A stretch of 64,000 nt of DNA from Pseudomonas syringae (GTDB taxonomy: Bacteria > Pseudomonadota > Gammaproteobacteria > Pseudomonadales > Pseudomonadaceae): assembly GCF_000737245.1 (NCBI RefSeq), contig NZ_JPQU01000014.1, forward strand, positions 62,001 to 126,000, written 5' to 3'. The notes below the pieces were generated by a model, which was given only the letters and a program-made list of their open reading frames with translations, was not told the origin of the DNA and made no database searches. The position numbers and the translations under genes are program-made. Below, in pieces: positions 18,006 to 28,002 of this stretch; positions within the stretch are counted from its first letter, which is position 1; the number at the start of each line of letters is the position of its first letter.

Positions 18006-19190
18006 TTACGCGTTGGCGGGGCGCAGCGAGTAGGTTTTCAGTTGATCGGCGAAATCGCGCAGGGACTGAATGCCGCTGGCCTCGGCTTCGTGGATCCAAT
18101 CTTTCATGGCCGCGAGCATGTCATGCCCATTGCTGCTGGTCTTGACCCAGATCTGCTGCAGGGCCAGGCGTTTCTCGTAAATCACCTTCAGGGCATGGCT
18201 GTGTTCCAGCATGGTCTGAATGCGCAGGTGATGCTTGTCATCCAGCAGACTGGTCTCACGGGACAGCAAACGCTTGGCGCGGTGGAACTGATGACGCACC
18301 GACGCATCGGCCTTGGCCAGCTCTTGAGCTACCAGCGGGCCGATCACCAGCTTGCGGTATTGGGCCATGATCTGGAAACGGTTGTTGAGGATCGCCATGG
18401 CGGTGTCCATGTCGATATGGCCTTTGCCCTCGACGCGGTGGGCAATGGGGGCAACCCGCTGCACCTTCGCCAGACGCAAGGCGCTGAACACTTTGATCCA
18501 CGCCCAGCCCATGTCGAATTCCCACTTCTTGACCGACAGCTTGGCCGAGTTCGGGTAAGTGTGGTGATTGTTGTGCAGCTCTTCGCCGCCAATGATGATG
18601 CCCCAAGGCACCAGATTGGTTGCAGCGTCACGGCATTCGAAGTTGCGATAACCCACGGCATGACCCAGGCCGTTGACCACGCCTGCGGCCCAGAAAGGGA
18701 TCCACATCATTTGAATGGCCCAGACGGTGACGCCCAGCGCGCCGAACAGCGCCACATCGATAACGGCCATGATCGCAATGCCCAACAACGGGAACCGCGT
18801 ATAGACCTTGCGCTCGATCCAGTCTTCCGGGCAATTCTTGCCGTAGATGCGCAAGGTGTCCGGGTTTTCCGCTTCGGCGCGGTATAGTTCTGCACCTTTG
18901 CGCAACACGGTGGACAGGCCTTTGACGACCGGGCTGTGCGGGTCATCAACGGTTTCGCATTTTGCGTGGTGTTTGCGATGGATAGCTGTCCACTCGCGGG
19001 TGTTCTGCGCTGTGGTCAGCCACAACCAGAAACGGAAAAAGTGCTTGAGGCCCGCATTCAGCTCCAGGGAGCGGTGGGCGGAGTAGCGGTGCAGGTAAAT
19101 TGTAACGGCGACAATGGTCACATGGGTTATCGCCAAGGTGACTGCCACCAACTGCCAGACTGAAAGGTCGAGCAAACCGTTGTACCACAT
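18006..19190 (-). CDS. desA: Acyl-lipid delta-9 fatty acid desaturase
   Basis: Integral-membrane di-iron desaturase that introduces a double bond into acyl chains already in phospholipid, aerobically adjusting membrane fluidity. 394 residues. The three histidine boxes are HRYSAH (34-39), HRKHH (71-75) and HNNHH (206-210), with hydrophobic helices around 11-33 and 135-175. The ATG at 19190 gives the family start (MWYNGLLDLS); the reading frame continues 20 codons upstream but without family resemblance. It is divergent from the PAS-GGDEF-EAL gene. Confidence 0.93.
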   Translation of the reverse strand: MWYNGLLDLSVWQLVAVTLAITHVTIVAVTIYLHRYSAHRSLELNAGLKHFFRFWLWLTTAQNTREWTAIHRKHHAKCETVDDPHSPVVKGLSTVLRKGAELYRAEAENPDTLRIYGKNCPEDWIERKVYTRFPLLGIAIMAVIDVALFGALGVTVWAIQMMWIPFWAAGVVNGLGHAVGYRNFECRDAATNLVPWGIIIGGEELHNNHHTYPNSAKLSVKKWEFDMGWAWIKVFSALRLAKVQRVAPIAHRVEGKGHIDMDTAMAILNNRFQIMAQYRKLVIGPLVAQELAKADASVRHQFHRAKRLLSRETSLLDDKHHLRIQTMLEHSHALKVIYEKRLALQQIWVKTSSNGHDMLAAMKDWIHEAEASGIQSLRDFADQLKTYSLRPANA

Positions 19191-19282
19191 AGGCTGTATG
19201 GCCCTCGAAATGTTGCTTGTGAAGAAAAAATCAGCAGTGCGCATTATCACTTAGCCACCAGATAAAACCAGTCGCCCTTTCA

Positions 19283-19316
19283 GATAAGAGTCGCCAGATG
19301 TTTCTTATCCTATAAT
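19283..19316. promoter_or_regulatory. Candidate operator/promoter between desA and the PAS-GGDEF-EAL gene
   Basis: Inverted repeat GATAAGA (19283-19289) ... TCTTATC (19303-19309) directly abuts a TATAAT at 19311-19316, 32 bp before the ATG at 19348. No good -35 is seen. A regulator bound to the repeat would cover the promoter. Confidence 0.45.
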
Positions 19317-19347
19317 CCTGCCCTTTCGTAAGGTTTTTAGCTTTCTT

Positions 19348-21279
19348 ATGACAGAATCATCCCGTGATGCGGTACGAATCACCCTGTTTTACGGGGCGGT
19401 GTCCATTCTATGGTTGGTCGTGTGCGACGTCCTGCTCCCTGATTTGATCGCAGATCCTAGTCAGTTGGGATTTGCCAAACAGATGAGTGGTTATGTCTGG
19501 ATACTCATCAGCGCGGTTTTGATCTTCATTTCCCGTACTCGATTGCTGCGATTCATAGGCGTGGACCTCAGCGTGCGTCAGCAGCGCGAAGATCATGAGC
19601 GTCTGCGTCTGGCCGCCGCGGTGTTCGACAGCACCCTTGAAGGCGTGTTGGTCACCAATGCGCAAGGGCAGATCGTGCACGTCAATCGGGCGTTCATGGA
19701 AATTACCGGTTACCAGCTCGATGAAGTCGTAGGCCTGACCCCCAACAAGTTCAAGTCCGGTCGCCACGGGCCTGAGTTCTATCGACAGATGTACCGCTCC
19801 ATCCTCAGTGCAGGGCAGTGGAGCGGGGAGATATGGAACCGGCGCAAAAGTGGCGAAATTTATCCACAGTGGCAAAGCATCCGCAGCGTCAAAGATAACG
19901 GCGGGGCGATCAAACACTTCGTTGCGGTATTTTCCGACATTACCGCCATCAAGCGCTCGGAACACGAGTTGCAGCAGCTTGCCCATTACGACCCTTTGAC
20001 GGGTTTGCCCAACCGCCTTCTTTTCACCGACCGCACCGCTCAGGCGCTGAGTTATGCCCGCTCAATCAAACACGGCTGTGCGCTGCTGCTGATCGACCTG
20101 GATCATTTCAAGAACATCAATGACAGCCTCGGACATAACGTCGGCGATGAAGTGCTCAAGGCCGTGGCGCAGCGCATTCAGTCGTTGTTCGATACCGAAA
20201 TTACCATTGCCCGGCTGGGCGGCGATGAGTTCGGACTGTTGGTGGAAAACTGTCAGCAAGTGATTCAGGCCGCAGGTTATGCGCAGCGCATTCTTGATGG
20301 TTTCAAAACCCCGTTTGTGCTGGAAAACCAGCAATTGTTTATCAGTGCCAGCGTCGGTATCAGCCTGTTTCCCAGCGATGCGTCGAACGCCGAGCAACTG
20401 CTGCGCAATGCCGATTCAGCACTCTTCAAAGCCAAGAGCGACGGTCGCGAGGGGTATGCCTTGTACACCGAAGAGCTGACCGCCCACGCGCAACAACGTG
20501 TGGAACTGGCCAGCGAGTTGCGCCGGGCTATCGAGCAACACGAGCTGCGGGTGTTCTACCAGCCGATTCACAGCCTTCAAGACAGTCGGATTCTGGGCGT
20601 CGAGGCCCTGGTGCGCTGGCAGCACCCCGTTCGTGGATTGGTGCAGCCAGGGGAGTTCATCCCGATTGCCGAGCAAATCGGTCTGATTGCCGACATCGAT
20701 GCCTGGGTGCTGCGCACCTCTTGCCAGCAGATGTGCGATTGGTTGACGGCCGGGGTGGATATTTCCTTCGTCGCCGTCAACGTGTCCAGCCGACTGTTCA
20801 GCAGTGGTCAGCTTGATGTGCAGGTGGCGCAAGTGTTGCGGGAAACGGGGCTGGACCCGGCCCGTCTGGAGCTGGAAGTTACCGAAAGCGCGGTGATGCA
20901 AGACCCCGAGCAAGCCATCGAACAGCTGCACCGCCTGCGGGACCTGGGCCTGAGCCTGGCGATTGATGATTTCGGCACCGGTTATTCGTCGCTGCTGCGC
21001 CTCAAGCGCATGCCGGTGCAGAAGCTGAAGATCGACCAAGGCTTCGTTGCCGGCTTGCCCAGCGATGAGGACGACATCGCCATCGTTTGCGCAATCATCG
21101 TTCTGGCGAAGAGCATGGGTATGCGGGTGTTGGCCGAAGGCATCGAGCATGCCGATCAGGCCGGGTTCCTGCGTGACAGTGGATGTCAGCTGGGCCAGGG
21201 CTACTGGTTCGCCCGGCCGATGCCTGCCGAACAGATTGATTGGCTGCGAGCCCCGGACTTTCGCCAGCCGATTATCTGA
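19348..21279 (+). CDS. PAS-GGDEF-EAL cyclic di-GMP protein (PipA-like)
   Basis: 643 residues. Two N-terminal transmembrane helices (~11-30 and ~48-63), PAS domain ~85-205, GGDEF domain ~212-375 with intact GGDEF at 291-295, EAL domain ~388-635 with intact EAL at 419-421, plus DDFGTGYSSL and the conserved LKIDQGFV. With an intact EAL and no RxxD before GGDEF, net phosphodiesterase activity is likely but not proven. The position beside desA matches, from memory, P. aeruginosa PA0285 (PipA). ATG at 19348; the ribosome site is weak. Confidence 0.92.
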   Translation: MTESSRDAVRITLFYGAVSILWLVVCDVLLPDLIADPSQLGFAKQMSGYVWILISAVLIFISRTRLLRFIGVDLSVRQQREDHERLRLAAAVFDSTLEGVLVTNAQGQIVHVNRAFMEITGYQLDEVVGLTPNKFKSGRHGPEFYRQMYRSILSAGQWSGEIWNRRKSGEIYPQWQSIRSVKDNGGAIKHFVAVFSDITAIKRSEHELQQLAHYDPLTGLPNRLLFTDRTAQALSYARSIKHGCALLLIDLDHFKNINDSLGHNVGDEVLKAVAQRIQSLFDTEITIARLGGDEFGLLVENCQQVIQAAGYAQRILDGFKTPFVLENQQLFISASVGISLFPSDASNAEQLLRNADSALFKAKSDGREGYALYTEELTAHAQQRVELASELRRAIEQHELRVFYQPIHSLQDSRILGVEALVRWQHPVRGLVQPGEFIPIAEQIGLIADIDAWVLRTSCQQMCDWLTAGVDISFVAVNVSSRLFSSGQLDVQVAQVLRETGLDPARLELEVTESAVMQDPEQAIEQLHRLRDLGLSLAIDDFGTGYSSLLRLKRMPVQKLKIDQGFVAGLPSDEDDIAIVCAIIVLAKSMGMRVLAEGIEHADQAGFLRDSGCQLGQGYWFARPMPAEQIDWLRAPDFRQPII

Positions 21280-21286
21280 TTTGCCC

Positions 21287-21374
21287 CGTTGGAGCGAGGC
21301 TTGCCCGCGAATCATGCCCCGGGGTGTATCAGACAGATCGAGTTACCGTTCTTCGCGGGCAAGCCTCGCTCCAA
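21287..21374. repeat. REP pair, CGTTGGAGCGAGG type
   Basis: Arms CGTTGGAGCGAGGCTTGCCC and its complement, the same type as around the RAYT gene at 52.6 kb; it probably helps end the upstream transcript. Confidence 0.9.
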
Positions 21375-21413
21375 CAGGTCATATCTGCCTAAATGCACTT
21401 TAGTTATATCTAG

Positions 21414-21438
21414 ATTCTTAAATAGTATTTTTAAGAAT
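21414..21438. promoter_or_regulatory. AT-rich palindrome upstream of oscA
   Basis: ATTCTTAAA and TTTAAGAAT (9-bp arms, 7-nt centre) lie about 90 bp before the oscA start. AT-rich dyads like this occur at CysB-activated sulfur-starvation promoters; CysB binding here is inference. Confidence 0.45.
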
Positions 21439-21525
21439 ATCCCCGCGTCTCTAAGATTGCCTCCAAGCCAATAGCAGATCCCCGCGAGCGGGTCTGCAGG
21501 CAACTCAATTTCAAGGAGCACGATC

Positions 21526-21708
21526 ATGAGCGCATCTCTGCGTAGCGTTGACGGTCAGGACGAAGCGGCGATTCTGCGCGAGATTCAGAGTGCGTTGCGC
21601 GATCTGCGTTTCGGGGCTGTGGAAATCACCGTGCACAACGCACAGGTTGTGCAGATCGAACGCAAAGAGAAGTTTCGTTTGCAGCATCCAGGCAATAAGC
21701 CGAGCTGA
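21526..21708 (+). CDS. oscA: Small YezD/DUF2292-family protein OscA
   Basis: 60-residue protein with the family's short core (ALRDLRFGAVEITVHNAQVV then IERKEKFRL). In Pseudomonas the small gene directly upstream of sbp has been named oscA and linked to use of organosulfur compounds under sulfur shortage, for instance during chromate stress. The biochemical role is unknown. The start has AAGGAG upstream. It heads the sulfate-uptake cluster; a REP pair lies between it and sbp. Confidence 0.85.
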   Translation: MSASLRSVDGQDEAAILREIQSALRDLRFGAVEITVHNAQVVQIERKEKFRLQHPGNKPS

Positions 21709-21724
21709 AGATTTAGCTGCACCT

Positions 21725-21810
21725 GTAGGAGCGCGCTTGCCCGCGATTGAGGCGACGCGGTACGTCAGAAAGAGCGCGTTATCGTTCATCGCGGGCAAGC
21801 GCGCTCCCAC
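21725..21810. repeat. REP pair between oscA and sbp
   Basis: Arms GTAGGAGCGCGCTTGCCCGC and complement. It lies inside the oscA-sbp-cysTWA cluster, so it can affect relative mRNA levels. Confidence 0.9.
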
Positions 21811-21873
21811 AGAACAAGCCACAACAAAATCAGAAAAAGCCAACAACACGACAGATTTCCAGGAGCTTGACCC

Positions 21874-22881
21874 ATGTCCATTCGCCGTTATGCGCTGGCC
21901 GCACTCGCCAGTGCCGTGTTTGCCGGTTCCGCTGTAGCCAAGGATTACGAGTTGCTGAACGTCTCGTATGACCCGACGCGTGAGCTGTATCAGGAGTACA
22001 ACGCAGAGTTCATCAACTTCTGGAAAACAAGCCACCCGGACGACAAGGTCGATATCAAGCAATCCCACGGTGGTTCGGGCAAGCAAGGGCGTTCGGTGAT
22101 CGACGGGCTGCGCGCTGACGTCGTGACCCTGGCATTGGCGGGCGACATCGATGAAATCGCCAAGCTTGGCAAAACCCTCCCGGAAAACTGGCAGACCCGC
22201 CTGCCGGATGCCAGCACGCCTTACACCTCGACCATCGTGTTCCTGGTGCGTAAGGGCAACCCCAAAGGCATCAAGGACTGGGGCGACCTGATCAAGAAGG
22301 ACGTTTCGGTCATCACACCAAATCCGAAAACCTCCGGCGGTGCTCGCTGGAACTTCCTCGCGGCGTATGGCTACGGCCTGAAGACCGGCGGCAGCGAAGC
22401 CAAGGCTAACGAGTACGTGAAAGAGCTGTTCAAGCACGTGCCGATTCTGGACACCGGCGCTCGCGGTTCAACCATCACGTTCGTGAACAACGGCCAGGGC
22501 GATGTGCTGCTGGCGTGGGAAAACGAAGCCTTTCTGGCACTGAAAGAAGATGGTGGCGCGGACAAGTTCGACATTGTCGTACCTTCGCTGTCGATCCTGG
22601 CTGAGCCTCCGGTCGCAGTCGTCGACAAAAACGCCGAGAAGAAAGGCAACACCGAAATCGCGACGGCTTACCTGAAGCATCTTTACAGCAAGGAAGGCCA
22701 GGAAATCGCTGCAAAAAACTTCTACCGTCCACGTGATGCAGAAGTGGCTGCCAAGTACGAGAAGCAGTTCCCTAAACTGAATCTGCTGACTATCGACAAA
22801 GACTTCGGTGGCTGGAAAACTGCGCAACCGAAATTCTTCAATGATGGCGGCGTGTTCGACCAGATTTATAAGGCGCAGTAA
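21874..22881 (+). CDS. sbp: Sulfate-binding periplasmic protein
   Basis: Binds sulfate (or thiosulfate) in the periplasm and delivers it to CysTW. 335 residues with a clear signal peptide ([22 protein letters not shown], cut before [11 protein letters not shown]). The mature start [14 protein letters not shown] and the motif [16 protein letters not shown] are hallmarks of Sbp/CysP. AGGAG precedes the ATG. It is followed by cysT, cysW and cysA in the same orientation. Confidence 0.96.
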   Translation: MSIRRYALAALASAVFAGSAVAKDYELLNVSYDPTRELYQEYNAEFINFWKTSHPDDKVDIKQSHGGSGKQGRSVIDGLRADVVTLALAGDIDEIAKLGKTLPENWQTRLPDASTPYTSTIVFLVRKGNPKGIKDWGDLIKKDVSVITPNPKTSGGARWNFLAAYGYGLKTGGSEAKANEYVKELFKHVPILDTGARGSTITFVNNGQGDVLLAWENEAFLALKEDGGADKFDIVVPSLSILAEPPVAVVDKNAEKKGNTEIATAYLKHLYSKEGQEIAAKNFYRPRDAEVAAKYEKQFPKLNLLTIDKDFGGWKTAQPKFFNDGGVFDQIYKAQ

Positions 22882-22891
22882 CACAGGACCC

Positions 22892-22979
22892 GTAGGAGCG
22901 CGCTTGCCCGCGATGAGGCCATCCAATCAGACACATTTTTGGTGGTCGTCAGATTTGTCGCGGGCAAGCGCGCTCCTAC
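22892..22979. repeat. REP pair between sbp and cysT
   Basis: Arms GTAGGAGCGCGCTTGCCCGC and GCGGGCAAGCGCGCTCCTAC. Located between the abundant binding protein and the membrane components, where it can stabilise the upstream mRNA or damp downstream expression. Confidence 0.9.
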
Positions 22980-23053
22980 AACGGCCATTCGCTGACTGCA
23001 GAACGAAGGACCCGCACTCGCTTGCGGCTTCGATGTGTTAACCAAGGACTTTT

Positions 23054-23875
23054 ATGTCGCGACGCATTTCCCCCGTCATACCCGGCTTCGGGCTGACGCT
23101 GGGTTACACCTTGGTGTACCTCAGTCTGATTGTGTTAATCCCGCTGGCGGCGATGTTCATTCATGCCGCGCAGCTGACCTGGGATCAATTCTGGGCAATC
23201 ATCACTGCGCCACGAGTGCTGGCGGCTCTGAAACTGAGCTTCAGCACGGCGTTCTATGCCGCTGTCATCAACGGCGTGATCGGTGTTTTGCTGGCTTGGG
23301 TACTGGTGCGCTATACCTTCCCGGGGCGCAAGATCATCGACGCAATGATCGATTTGCCGTTCGCGTTGCCGACTGCGGTTGCCGGTATCGCCCTGACCGC
23401 GTTGTATGCGCCAAATGGGTTGATGGGGCAATTCGCTACGGACCTGGGTTTCAAAATCGCCTACACCCCGCTGGGTATCACGCTGGCATTGACCTTCGTG
23501 ACGCTGCCTTTCGTGGTGCGCACGGTGCAGCCGGTGCTGGCCGATATCCCTCGTGAAGTCGAAGAAGCCGCTGCCTGCCTCGGCGCGCGTCCGTTACAGG
23601 TGTTCCGGCACATTCTGGTGCCTGCGTTGTTGCCTGCCTGGCTGACCGGTTTTGCCCTGGCTTTCGCCCGTGGCGTGGGTGAGTACGGCTCGGTGATCTT
23701 CATCGCCGGCAATATGCCGATGAAAACCGAGATTCTGCCGCTGCTGATCATGGTCAAACTCGACCAGTACGATTACACCGGCGCGACGGCCATTGGCGTG
23801 ATGATGCTGGTGGTTTCTTTCATTCTGTTGCTGCTGATCAACTTGCTGCAGCGGCGCATCGAAACCCCATCCTGA
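23054..23875 (+). CDS. cysT: Sulfate ABC transporter permease CysT (CysU)
   Basis: One of two permease subunits of the sulfate/thiosulfate importer, 273 residues with six predicted membrane helices. The EAA loop reads [20 protein letters not shown] at about 175-195. AAGGA lies six bases before the ATG. It is separated from cysW by 13 bp. Sulfur-starvation control through CysB is expected from the family. Confidence 0.95.
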   Translation: MSRRISPVIPGFGLTLGYTLVYLSLIVLIPLAAMFIHAAQLTWDQFWAIITAPRVLAALKLSFSTAFYAAVINGVIGVLLAWVLVRYTFPGRKIIDAMIDLPFALPTAVAGIALTALYAPNGLMGQFATDLGFKIAYTPLGITLALTFVTLPFVVRTVQPVLADIPREVEEAAACLGARPLQVFRHILVPALLPAWLTGFALAFARGVGEYGSVIFIAGNMPMKTEILPLLIMVKLDQYDYTGATAIGVMMLVVSFILLLLINLLQRRIETPS

Positions 23876-23888
23876 GGAGGCGCAGAAC

Positions 23889-24761
23889 ATGTCCTATTCA
23901 TCTGTTTCAGCCGCCGCCTCAGCCAACGCCGCCCGTCGTGGCAGCGCGGTGTCGCGGCGGATCCTGATCATCCTGTGCTGGCTGGTATTCCTGCTGTTTC
24001 TGGGATTGCCGCTGTTCATCGTTGTGTCTCAGGGTTTGAAGAACGGCCTTGGTGCATTCTTCACGGCGATTCTTGAGCCTGATGCTTTGTCGGCCCTCAA
24101 GCTGACGGTCATCGCCGTATTGATCTCGGTGCCGCTGAATCTGGTATTCGGCGTCAGTGCTGCGTGGTGCGTGAGTAAATACTCGTTCCGAGGTAAGAGC
24201 ATCCTGGTGACCCTGATCGACCTGCCGTTCTCGGTGTCGCCGGTGATTGCCGGTCTGGTCTACGTTTTGATGTTTGGCGCCCAGGGCTTTTTCGGCCCGT
24301 GGTTGCAGGACCACGACATCCAGATCGTCTTCGCGCTGCCGGGTATTATCCTGGCGACTATCTTCGTCACCGTGCCTTTCGTGGCCCGTGAACTGATCCC
24401 GCTGATGCAGGAGCAGGGCACTCAGGAAGAGGAGGCCGCGCGGCTGCTGGGCGCCAACGGCTGGCAGATGTTCTGGCATGTGACCGTGCCGAACATCAAA
24501 TGGGGTCTGATCTATGGCGTGGTGCTCTGTACCGCCCGGGCCATGGGCGAGTTCGGGGCGGTGTCGGTGGTGTCCGGGCACATTCGCGGCGTCACCAACA
24601 CTCTGCCGCTGCACGTCGAAATTCTCTATAACGAGTACAACCACGTGGCAGCCTTTGCCGTGGCGAGCTTGTTGCTGATCCTTGCGCTGTTCATCCTGCT
24701 GCTCAAGCAGTGGAGCGAAGCGCGCATTAACCGTCTGCGCCAAAGTGCGGCGGAGGAATAA
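23889..24761 (+). CDS. cysW: Sulfate ABC transporter permease CysW
   Basis: Second permease subunit, 290 residues. The EAA loop is [20 protein letters not shown] at about 178-197. The N-terminal ~20 residues are Ser/Ala-rich and cytoplasmic. GAGGAGG upstream of the ATG is a strong ribosome site. cysA follows after 3 bp. Confidence 0.95.
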   Translation: MSYSSVSAAASANAARRGSAVSRRILIILCWLVFLLFLGLPLFIVVSQGLKNGLGAFFTAILEPDALSALKLTVIAVLISVPLNLVFGVSAAWCVSKYSFRGKSILVTLIDLPFSVSPVIAGLVYVLMFGAQGFFGPWLQDHDIQIVFALPGIILATIFVTVPFVARELIPLMQEQGTQEEEAARLLGANGWQMFWHVTVPNIKWGLIYGVVLCTARAMGEFGAVSVVSGHIRGVTNTLPLHVEILYNEYNHVAAFAVASLLLILALFILLLKQWSEARINRLRQSAAEE

Positions 24762-24764
24762 CTC

Positions 24765-25751
24765 ATGTCGATCGAAGTCCGTAATGTCAGCAAGAACTTC
24801 AACGCCTTCAAGGCCCTGAACAGCATCAATCTGGACATCCAGAGTGGCGAGCTGGTGGCGTTGCTTGGCCCGTCCGGCTGTGGCAAGACCACCTTGCTGC
24901 GCATCATTGCCGGTCTCGAAACTCCGGATCAGGGCAGCATTGTCTTTCATGGCGAAGACGTCTCCGGCCATGACGTGCGTGATCGCAACGTCGGTTTCGT
25001 GTTCCAGCACTACGCGCTGTTCCGCCACATGACCGTGTTCGATAACGTCGCATTCGGCCTGCGTATGAAGCCCAAGAACCAGCGCCCGAATGAAAGCCAG
25101 ATCGCCGTCAAAGTCCACGAGCTGCTGAACATGGTGCAGCTGGACTGGTTGGCAGATCGCTACCCGGAGCAGCTATCTGGCGGGCAGCGTCAGCGTATCG
25201 CCCTGGCCCGTGCTCTGGCGGTAGAACCTAAGGTATTGCTGCTGGATGAGCCGTTCGGCGCTCTGGATGCCAAAGTGCGGAAAGAACTGCGTCGCTGGTT
25301 AGCGCGTCTGCACGAAGACATCAACCTGACCTCGGTTTTCGTGACCCACGACCAGGAAGAAGCCATGGAAGTGGCCGATCGCATCGTGGTCATGAACAAG
25401 GGTGTGATCGAGCAGATCGGCTCACCGGGCGAAGTGTACGAAAACCCGGCCAGTGATTTCGTTTATCACTTCCTGGGTGATTCCAACCGCCTGCACATTG
25501 GCGAGGAGCACGTGCTGTTCCGGCCCCACGAAGTGTCGCTGTCACGCTCCGAACTGGAAGACCACCACGCCGCGCAAGTGCGCGATATTCGACCGTTGGG
25601 CGCAACTACGCGGATTACCCTGAAAGTCGAAGGCCAGAGCGAGCTGATCGAAGCCGAAGTGGTGAAAGACCACGACAGCCTGACCGGCCTGGCCCGGGGC
25701 GAGACGTTGTTCTTCAAGCCGAAGGTCTGGCAGAAGGTTGCGGGGATTTAA
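24765..25751 (+). CDS. cysA: Sulfate/thiosulfate import ATP-binding protein CysA
   Basis: ATPase of the sulfate importer, 328 residues. Walker [10 protein letters not shown] (~36-44), Q-loop FQHYALFRH, signature [15 protein letters not shown], Walker [12 protein letters not shown] and the switch His in [12 protein letters not shown] are all intact. The C-terminal ~90 residues form the regulatory domain typical of CysA. CGGAGGA precedes the start. A REP pair follows the gene. Confidence 0.96.
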   Translation: MSIEVRNVSKNFNAFKALNSINLDIQSGELVALLGPSGCGKTTLLRIIAGLETPDQGSIVFHGEDVSGHDVRDRNVGFVFQHYALFRHMTVFDNVAFGLRMKPKNQRPNESQIAVKVHELLNMVQLDWLADRYPEQLSGGQRQRIALARALAVEPKVLLLDEPFGALDAKVRKELRRWLARLHEDINLTSVFVTHDQEEAMEVADRIVVMNKGVIEQIGSPGEVYENPASDFVYHFLGDSNRLHIGEEHVLFRPHEVSLSRSELEDHHAAQVRDIRPLGATTRITLKVEGQSELIEAEVVKDHDSLTGLARGETLFFKPKVWQKVAGI

Positions 25752-25790
25752 ATAAAGGCTCTCACCGGACGGGTGCGATGCACCGATCCT

Positions 25791-25881
25791 GTGGGAGCGA
25801 GCTTGCTCGCGAAGGCAATGTTCCTGCCCACAGAAATATATTCGGCTCGACTGGCCACTTCGCGAGCAAGCTCGCTCCCAC
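25791..25881. repeat. REP pair, GGAGCGAGCTTGCTCGCGAA type
   Basis: Arms GTGGGAGCGAGCTTGCTCGC and complement between the convergent cysA and Mpo1-like genes. Confidence 0.9.
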
Positions 25882-25936
25882 AAGGGATCTTGCGCGTGGC
25901 CGAATCAGAGGTCAGGTCCCTATAAACAGCCCCATC

Positions 25937-26461
25937 TCACACCACCCGCTTCAAATCCCGCCTACCTACCGGGCCCACCCGTTCTTCGATCGCATGCTGC
26001 AACGGCTTGCGCATCCCCAGCAAAAACGCCAGTTCAGCCACGACGAACAGCGGGCCGATGATTAATCCTGAAACATCATCGATGAACGCCGGTTTGCGAC
26101 CTTCGTAATAATGGCCGACGAACTGGATGATCCAGCCCAGCACAAACAATCCGACCCCAGCACTGAGCCAGACCATGGTCGCTTGCTGTGCAAGCACTGC
26201 GCTTGCCCAGAGACACAGCCCCAGCAGTACGCACATCAACAGGCCGAACGGGCGATCAAGGCGCAGATAGAAAACCACGGACGCTGCTGCCACCAGTGCA
26301 GCAGGGGAAAACCACACACCGCTCAGCATCCATCCGGGACGTGACAGCAGGACGGCCACTGCCACGACGATCAGTGGAATGCCGACAAAGTGAGTGATGA
26401 TATTGCGCGAGTCACGGTGGTAGCCCGCGTATTGGCTGAGATGATCAGTGAGGTTTTTCAT
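25937..26461 (-). CDS. Mpo1-like (DUF962) membrane protein
   Basis: 174-residue protein of the Mpo1/YGL010w-like family. Typical features are the N-terminal SQYAGYHRDSRNIITHFVGI with conserved His residues, four hydrophobic helices, and WIIQFVGHYYEGRKPAF. The yeast member is an Fe-dependent 2-hydroxy fatty acid dioxygenase; the bacterial role is not established. The ATG at 26461 follows AAGGAGGAATAATA, a strong ribosome site, which rules out the longer frame. It is divergent from the Crp/Fnr-type gene, 83 bp between starts. Confidence 0.88.
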   Translation of the reverse strand: MKNLTDHLSQYAGYHRDSRNIITHFVGIPLIVVAVAVLLSRPGWMLSGVWFSPAALVAAASVVFYLRLDRPFGLLMCVLLGLCLWASAVLAQQATMVWLSAGVGLFVLGWIIQFVGHYYEGRKPAFIDDVSGLIIGPLFVVAELAFLLGMRKPLQHAIEERVGPVGRRDLKRVV

Positions 26462-26544
26462 TATTATTCCTCCTTGGGCGATAAACGATTCTGCTACGGT
26501 TTCGTCTTGAAAGGGATTCGATTCACGATAAAAGGAAGCAAAAC

Positions 26545-27255
26545 ATGACAACTGGAGCTGCATGGCGGTCACGGCTGATGAACGATTACTGGTTCTCGCA
26601 TCTGCCGGCTGACTTGCAGGATAGCCTGCTCAACGCTGCACGCCAGACTCGCAGGACGCCGGGCAAATTATTGTTCCAGAAGGGTGATGCACCTTGTGGG
26701 TTTTATGCTCTGCTTGAAGGCTCGGTGCGCATGGGGCCGGCCTGTGATCAGCGTCTTGCGCCGCGTTTGGAAGCAGTGCGCACGCCCTTTTGGTTTGGCG
26801 AGGTGTCTTTATTCGATGGCATGCCGCGCCGGTTCGATGCTTACTCCATGGAACAGAGCATTTTTCTCCATGTGCCTCAGGCCGTGATGCTGGAAATACT
26901 GGAGCGAAATCCGGCCCATTGGCGTCCCTTCGCCAGCTTGCTCAGCGTCAAGCTGGGGATCGACTTACTGCACCCGGATCGCATCGCATTACTGCCTGCC
27001 AAGGCCCGGGTTGCGTGGCGGCTGCTGATGTTGGCCGAGGGGTATGGACACCTGAGTCACGCCCGGCGTTTGATTTCACTGGATGAAATTCAATCGGTTC
27101 GCACCACGGGTCTGGCGCGTCCAGAGCTGCTTGACGTGTTGCAGGACCTGCATCAGCGCAAGATCGTGCGGCTGGGGGATGACCAGCTGGAAGTCTTTGA
27201 TGTCTTCAAATTGCACAAGGTAGCCAGCGTCAAGCGCGCCAAGTCGTTATGCTGA
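26545..27255 (+). CDS. Crp/Fnr-family transcriptional regulator
   Basis: 236 residues. The N-terminal cyclic-nucleotide-binding-like beta barrel (~15-135) includes FQKGDAPCGFYALLEGSVRM and the region WFGEVSLFDG. The C-terminal winged helix (~165-225) contains ISLDEIQSVRTTGLARPELL. There is no Fnr-type Cys cluster, so no iron-sulfur sensing is expected, and the ligand is unknown. It ends 24 bp before the response regulator gene, so the two are probably cotranscribed. Confidence 0.88.
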   Translation: MTTGAAWRSRLMNDYWFSHLPADLQDSLLNAARQTRRTPGKLLFQKGDAPCGFYALLEGSVRMGPACDQRLAPRLEAVRTPFWFGEVSLFDGMPRRFDAYSMEQSIFLHVPQAVMLEILERNPAHWRPFASLLSVKLGIDLLHPDRIALLPAKARVAWRLLMLAEGYGHLSHARRLISLDEIQSVRTTGLARPELLDVLQDLHQRKIVRLGDDQLEVFDVFKLHKVASVKRAKSLC

Positions 27256-27279
27256 GGGCCTGAATAATCGAGGTGAGTC

Positions 27280-27960
27280 ATGCGGCTGTTGTTAGTGGAA
27301 TACGATGCCAGGACGGCCAAAGAACTGGCCGAAGGCTTTGCCGAGTCGGGTTTTGCGCTGGATGTGGCGCTTAATGGCCTCGACGGTCGCCATTTTGTCG
27401 AAGAGCAAAGCTACGACCTGATCATCCTTGACGTGATGCTGCCTGGCCTTAATGGCTGGCAGTTACTGCAACTGATCCGCCAGCGTGGCGCTACGCCGGT
27501 GTTGTTTCTGACCGCGCCGGACGCCATCGAAGATCGGCTGCGAGGTCTGGAGCTGGGCGTGGATGACTACCTGCTCAAGCCCTTCAGCTTTGAGGAATTA
27601 CTGGGCCGTGTACGCAAACTGCTGCGCCGTGGCCCCACCGGCGATGCCGCCAGTATCAGCATCGCCGACCTGGAAATCGACATGGCCCTGCAGCGTGTCA
27701 GCCGAGGCGGGCAGCGCATTTCCATGGGTGAAAAAGAATTCGCTCTGCTGCAGTGGCTCGCTAGCCGTCAGGGCGAAATCCTCAGCCGCGCACAGATCGC
27801 GGCACAGATTTTCGACAACGACCCGCGCCCGGTCGAAGTCGCCATCCACCGCCTGCGCTCGAAAATCGACGAGCGCTACCTGCCGAAGCTGATTCATGAC
27901 GTTGGCGAAGACAGCTATCAGTTAGCGCTACTGGAAGATGAGGCGTTTGACTTGCGGTGA
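27280..27960 (+). CDS. OmpR/PhoB-family response regulator (orphan, atypical acidic pocket)
   Basis: 226 residues: receiver 1-118, then a winged-helix DNA-binding domain (~128-222, ending with the IHRLRSKIDERYLP recognition region). The phosphoacceptor Asp51 (LIILDVMLPG) and the conserved Thr/Lys are present. The N-terminal motif reads LLVEYDAR, where the family has VEDD or VEDE, so one of the two Mg-binding acids is Tyr. No histidine kinase gene is adjacent. GAGGTG precedes the start. Downstream lies the 122-bp tandem repeat. Confidence 0.9.
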   Translation: MRLLLVEYDARTAKELAEGFAESGFALDVALNGLDGRHFVEEQSYDLIILDVMLPGLNGWQLLQLIRQRGATPVLFLTAPDAIEDRLRGLELGVDDYLLKPFSFEELLGRVRKLLRRGPTGDAASISIADLEIDMALQRVSRGGQRISMGEKEFALLQWLASRQGEILSRAQIAAQIFDNDPRPVEVAIHRLRSKIDERYLPKLIHDVGEDSYQLALLEDEAFDLR

Positions 27961-28002
27961 GTGGATATCTGCCTCTGTAGGAGCTGCCGAAGGCTGCGAA
28001 TC

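Noticed and set aside
23919..25118. 399-codon minus-strand frame opposite cysW/cysA
   Set aside because: Shadow of two certain genes; it spans their junction and has low-complexity composition.
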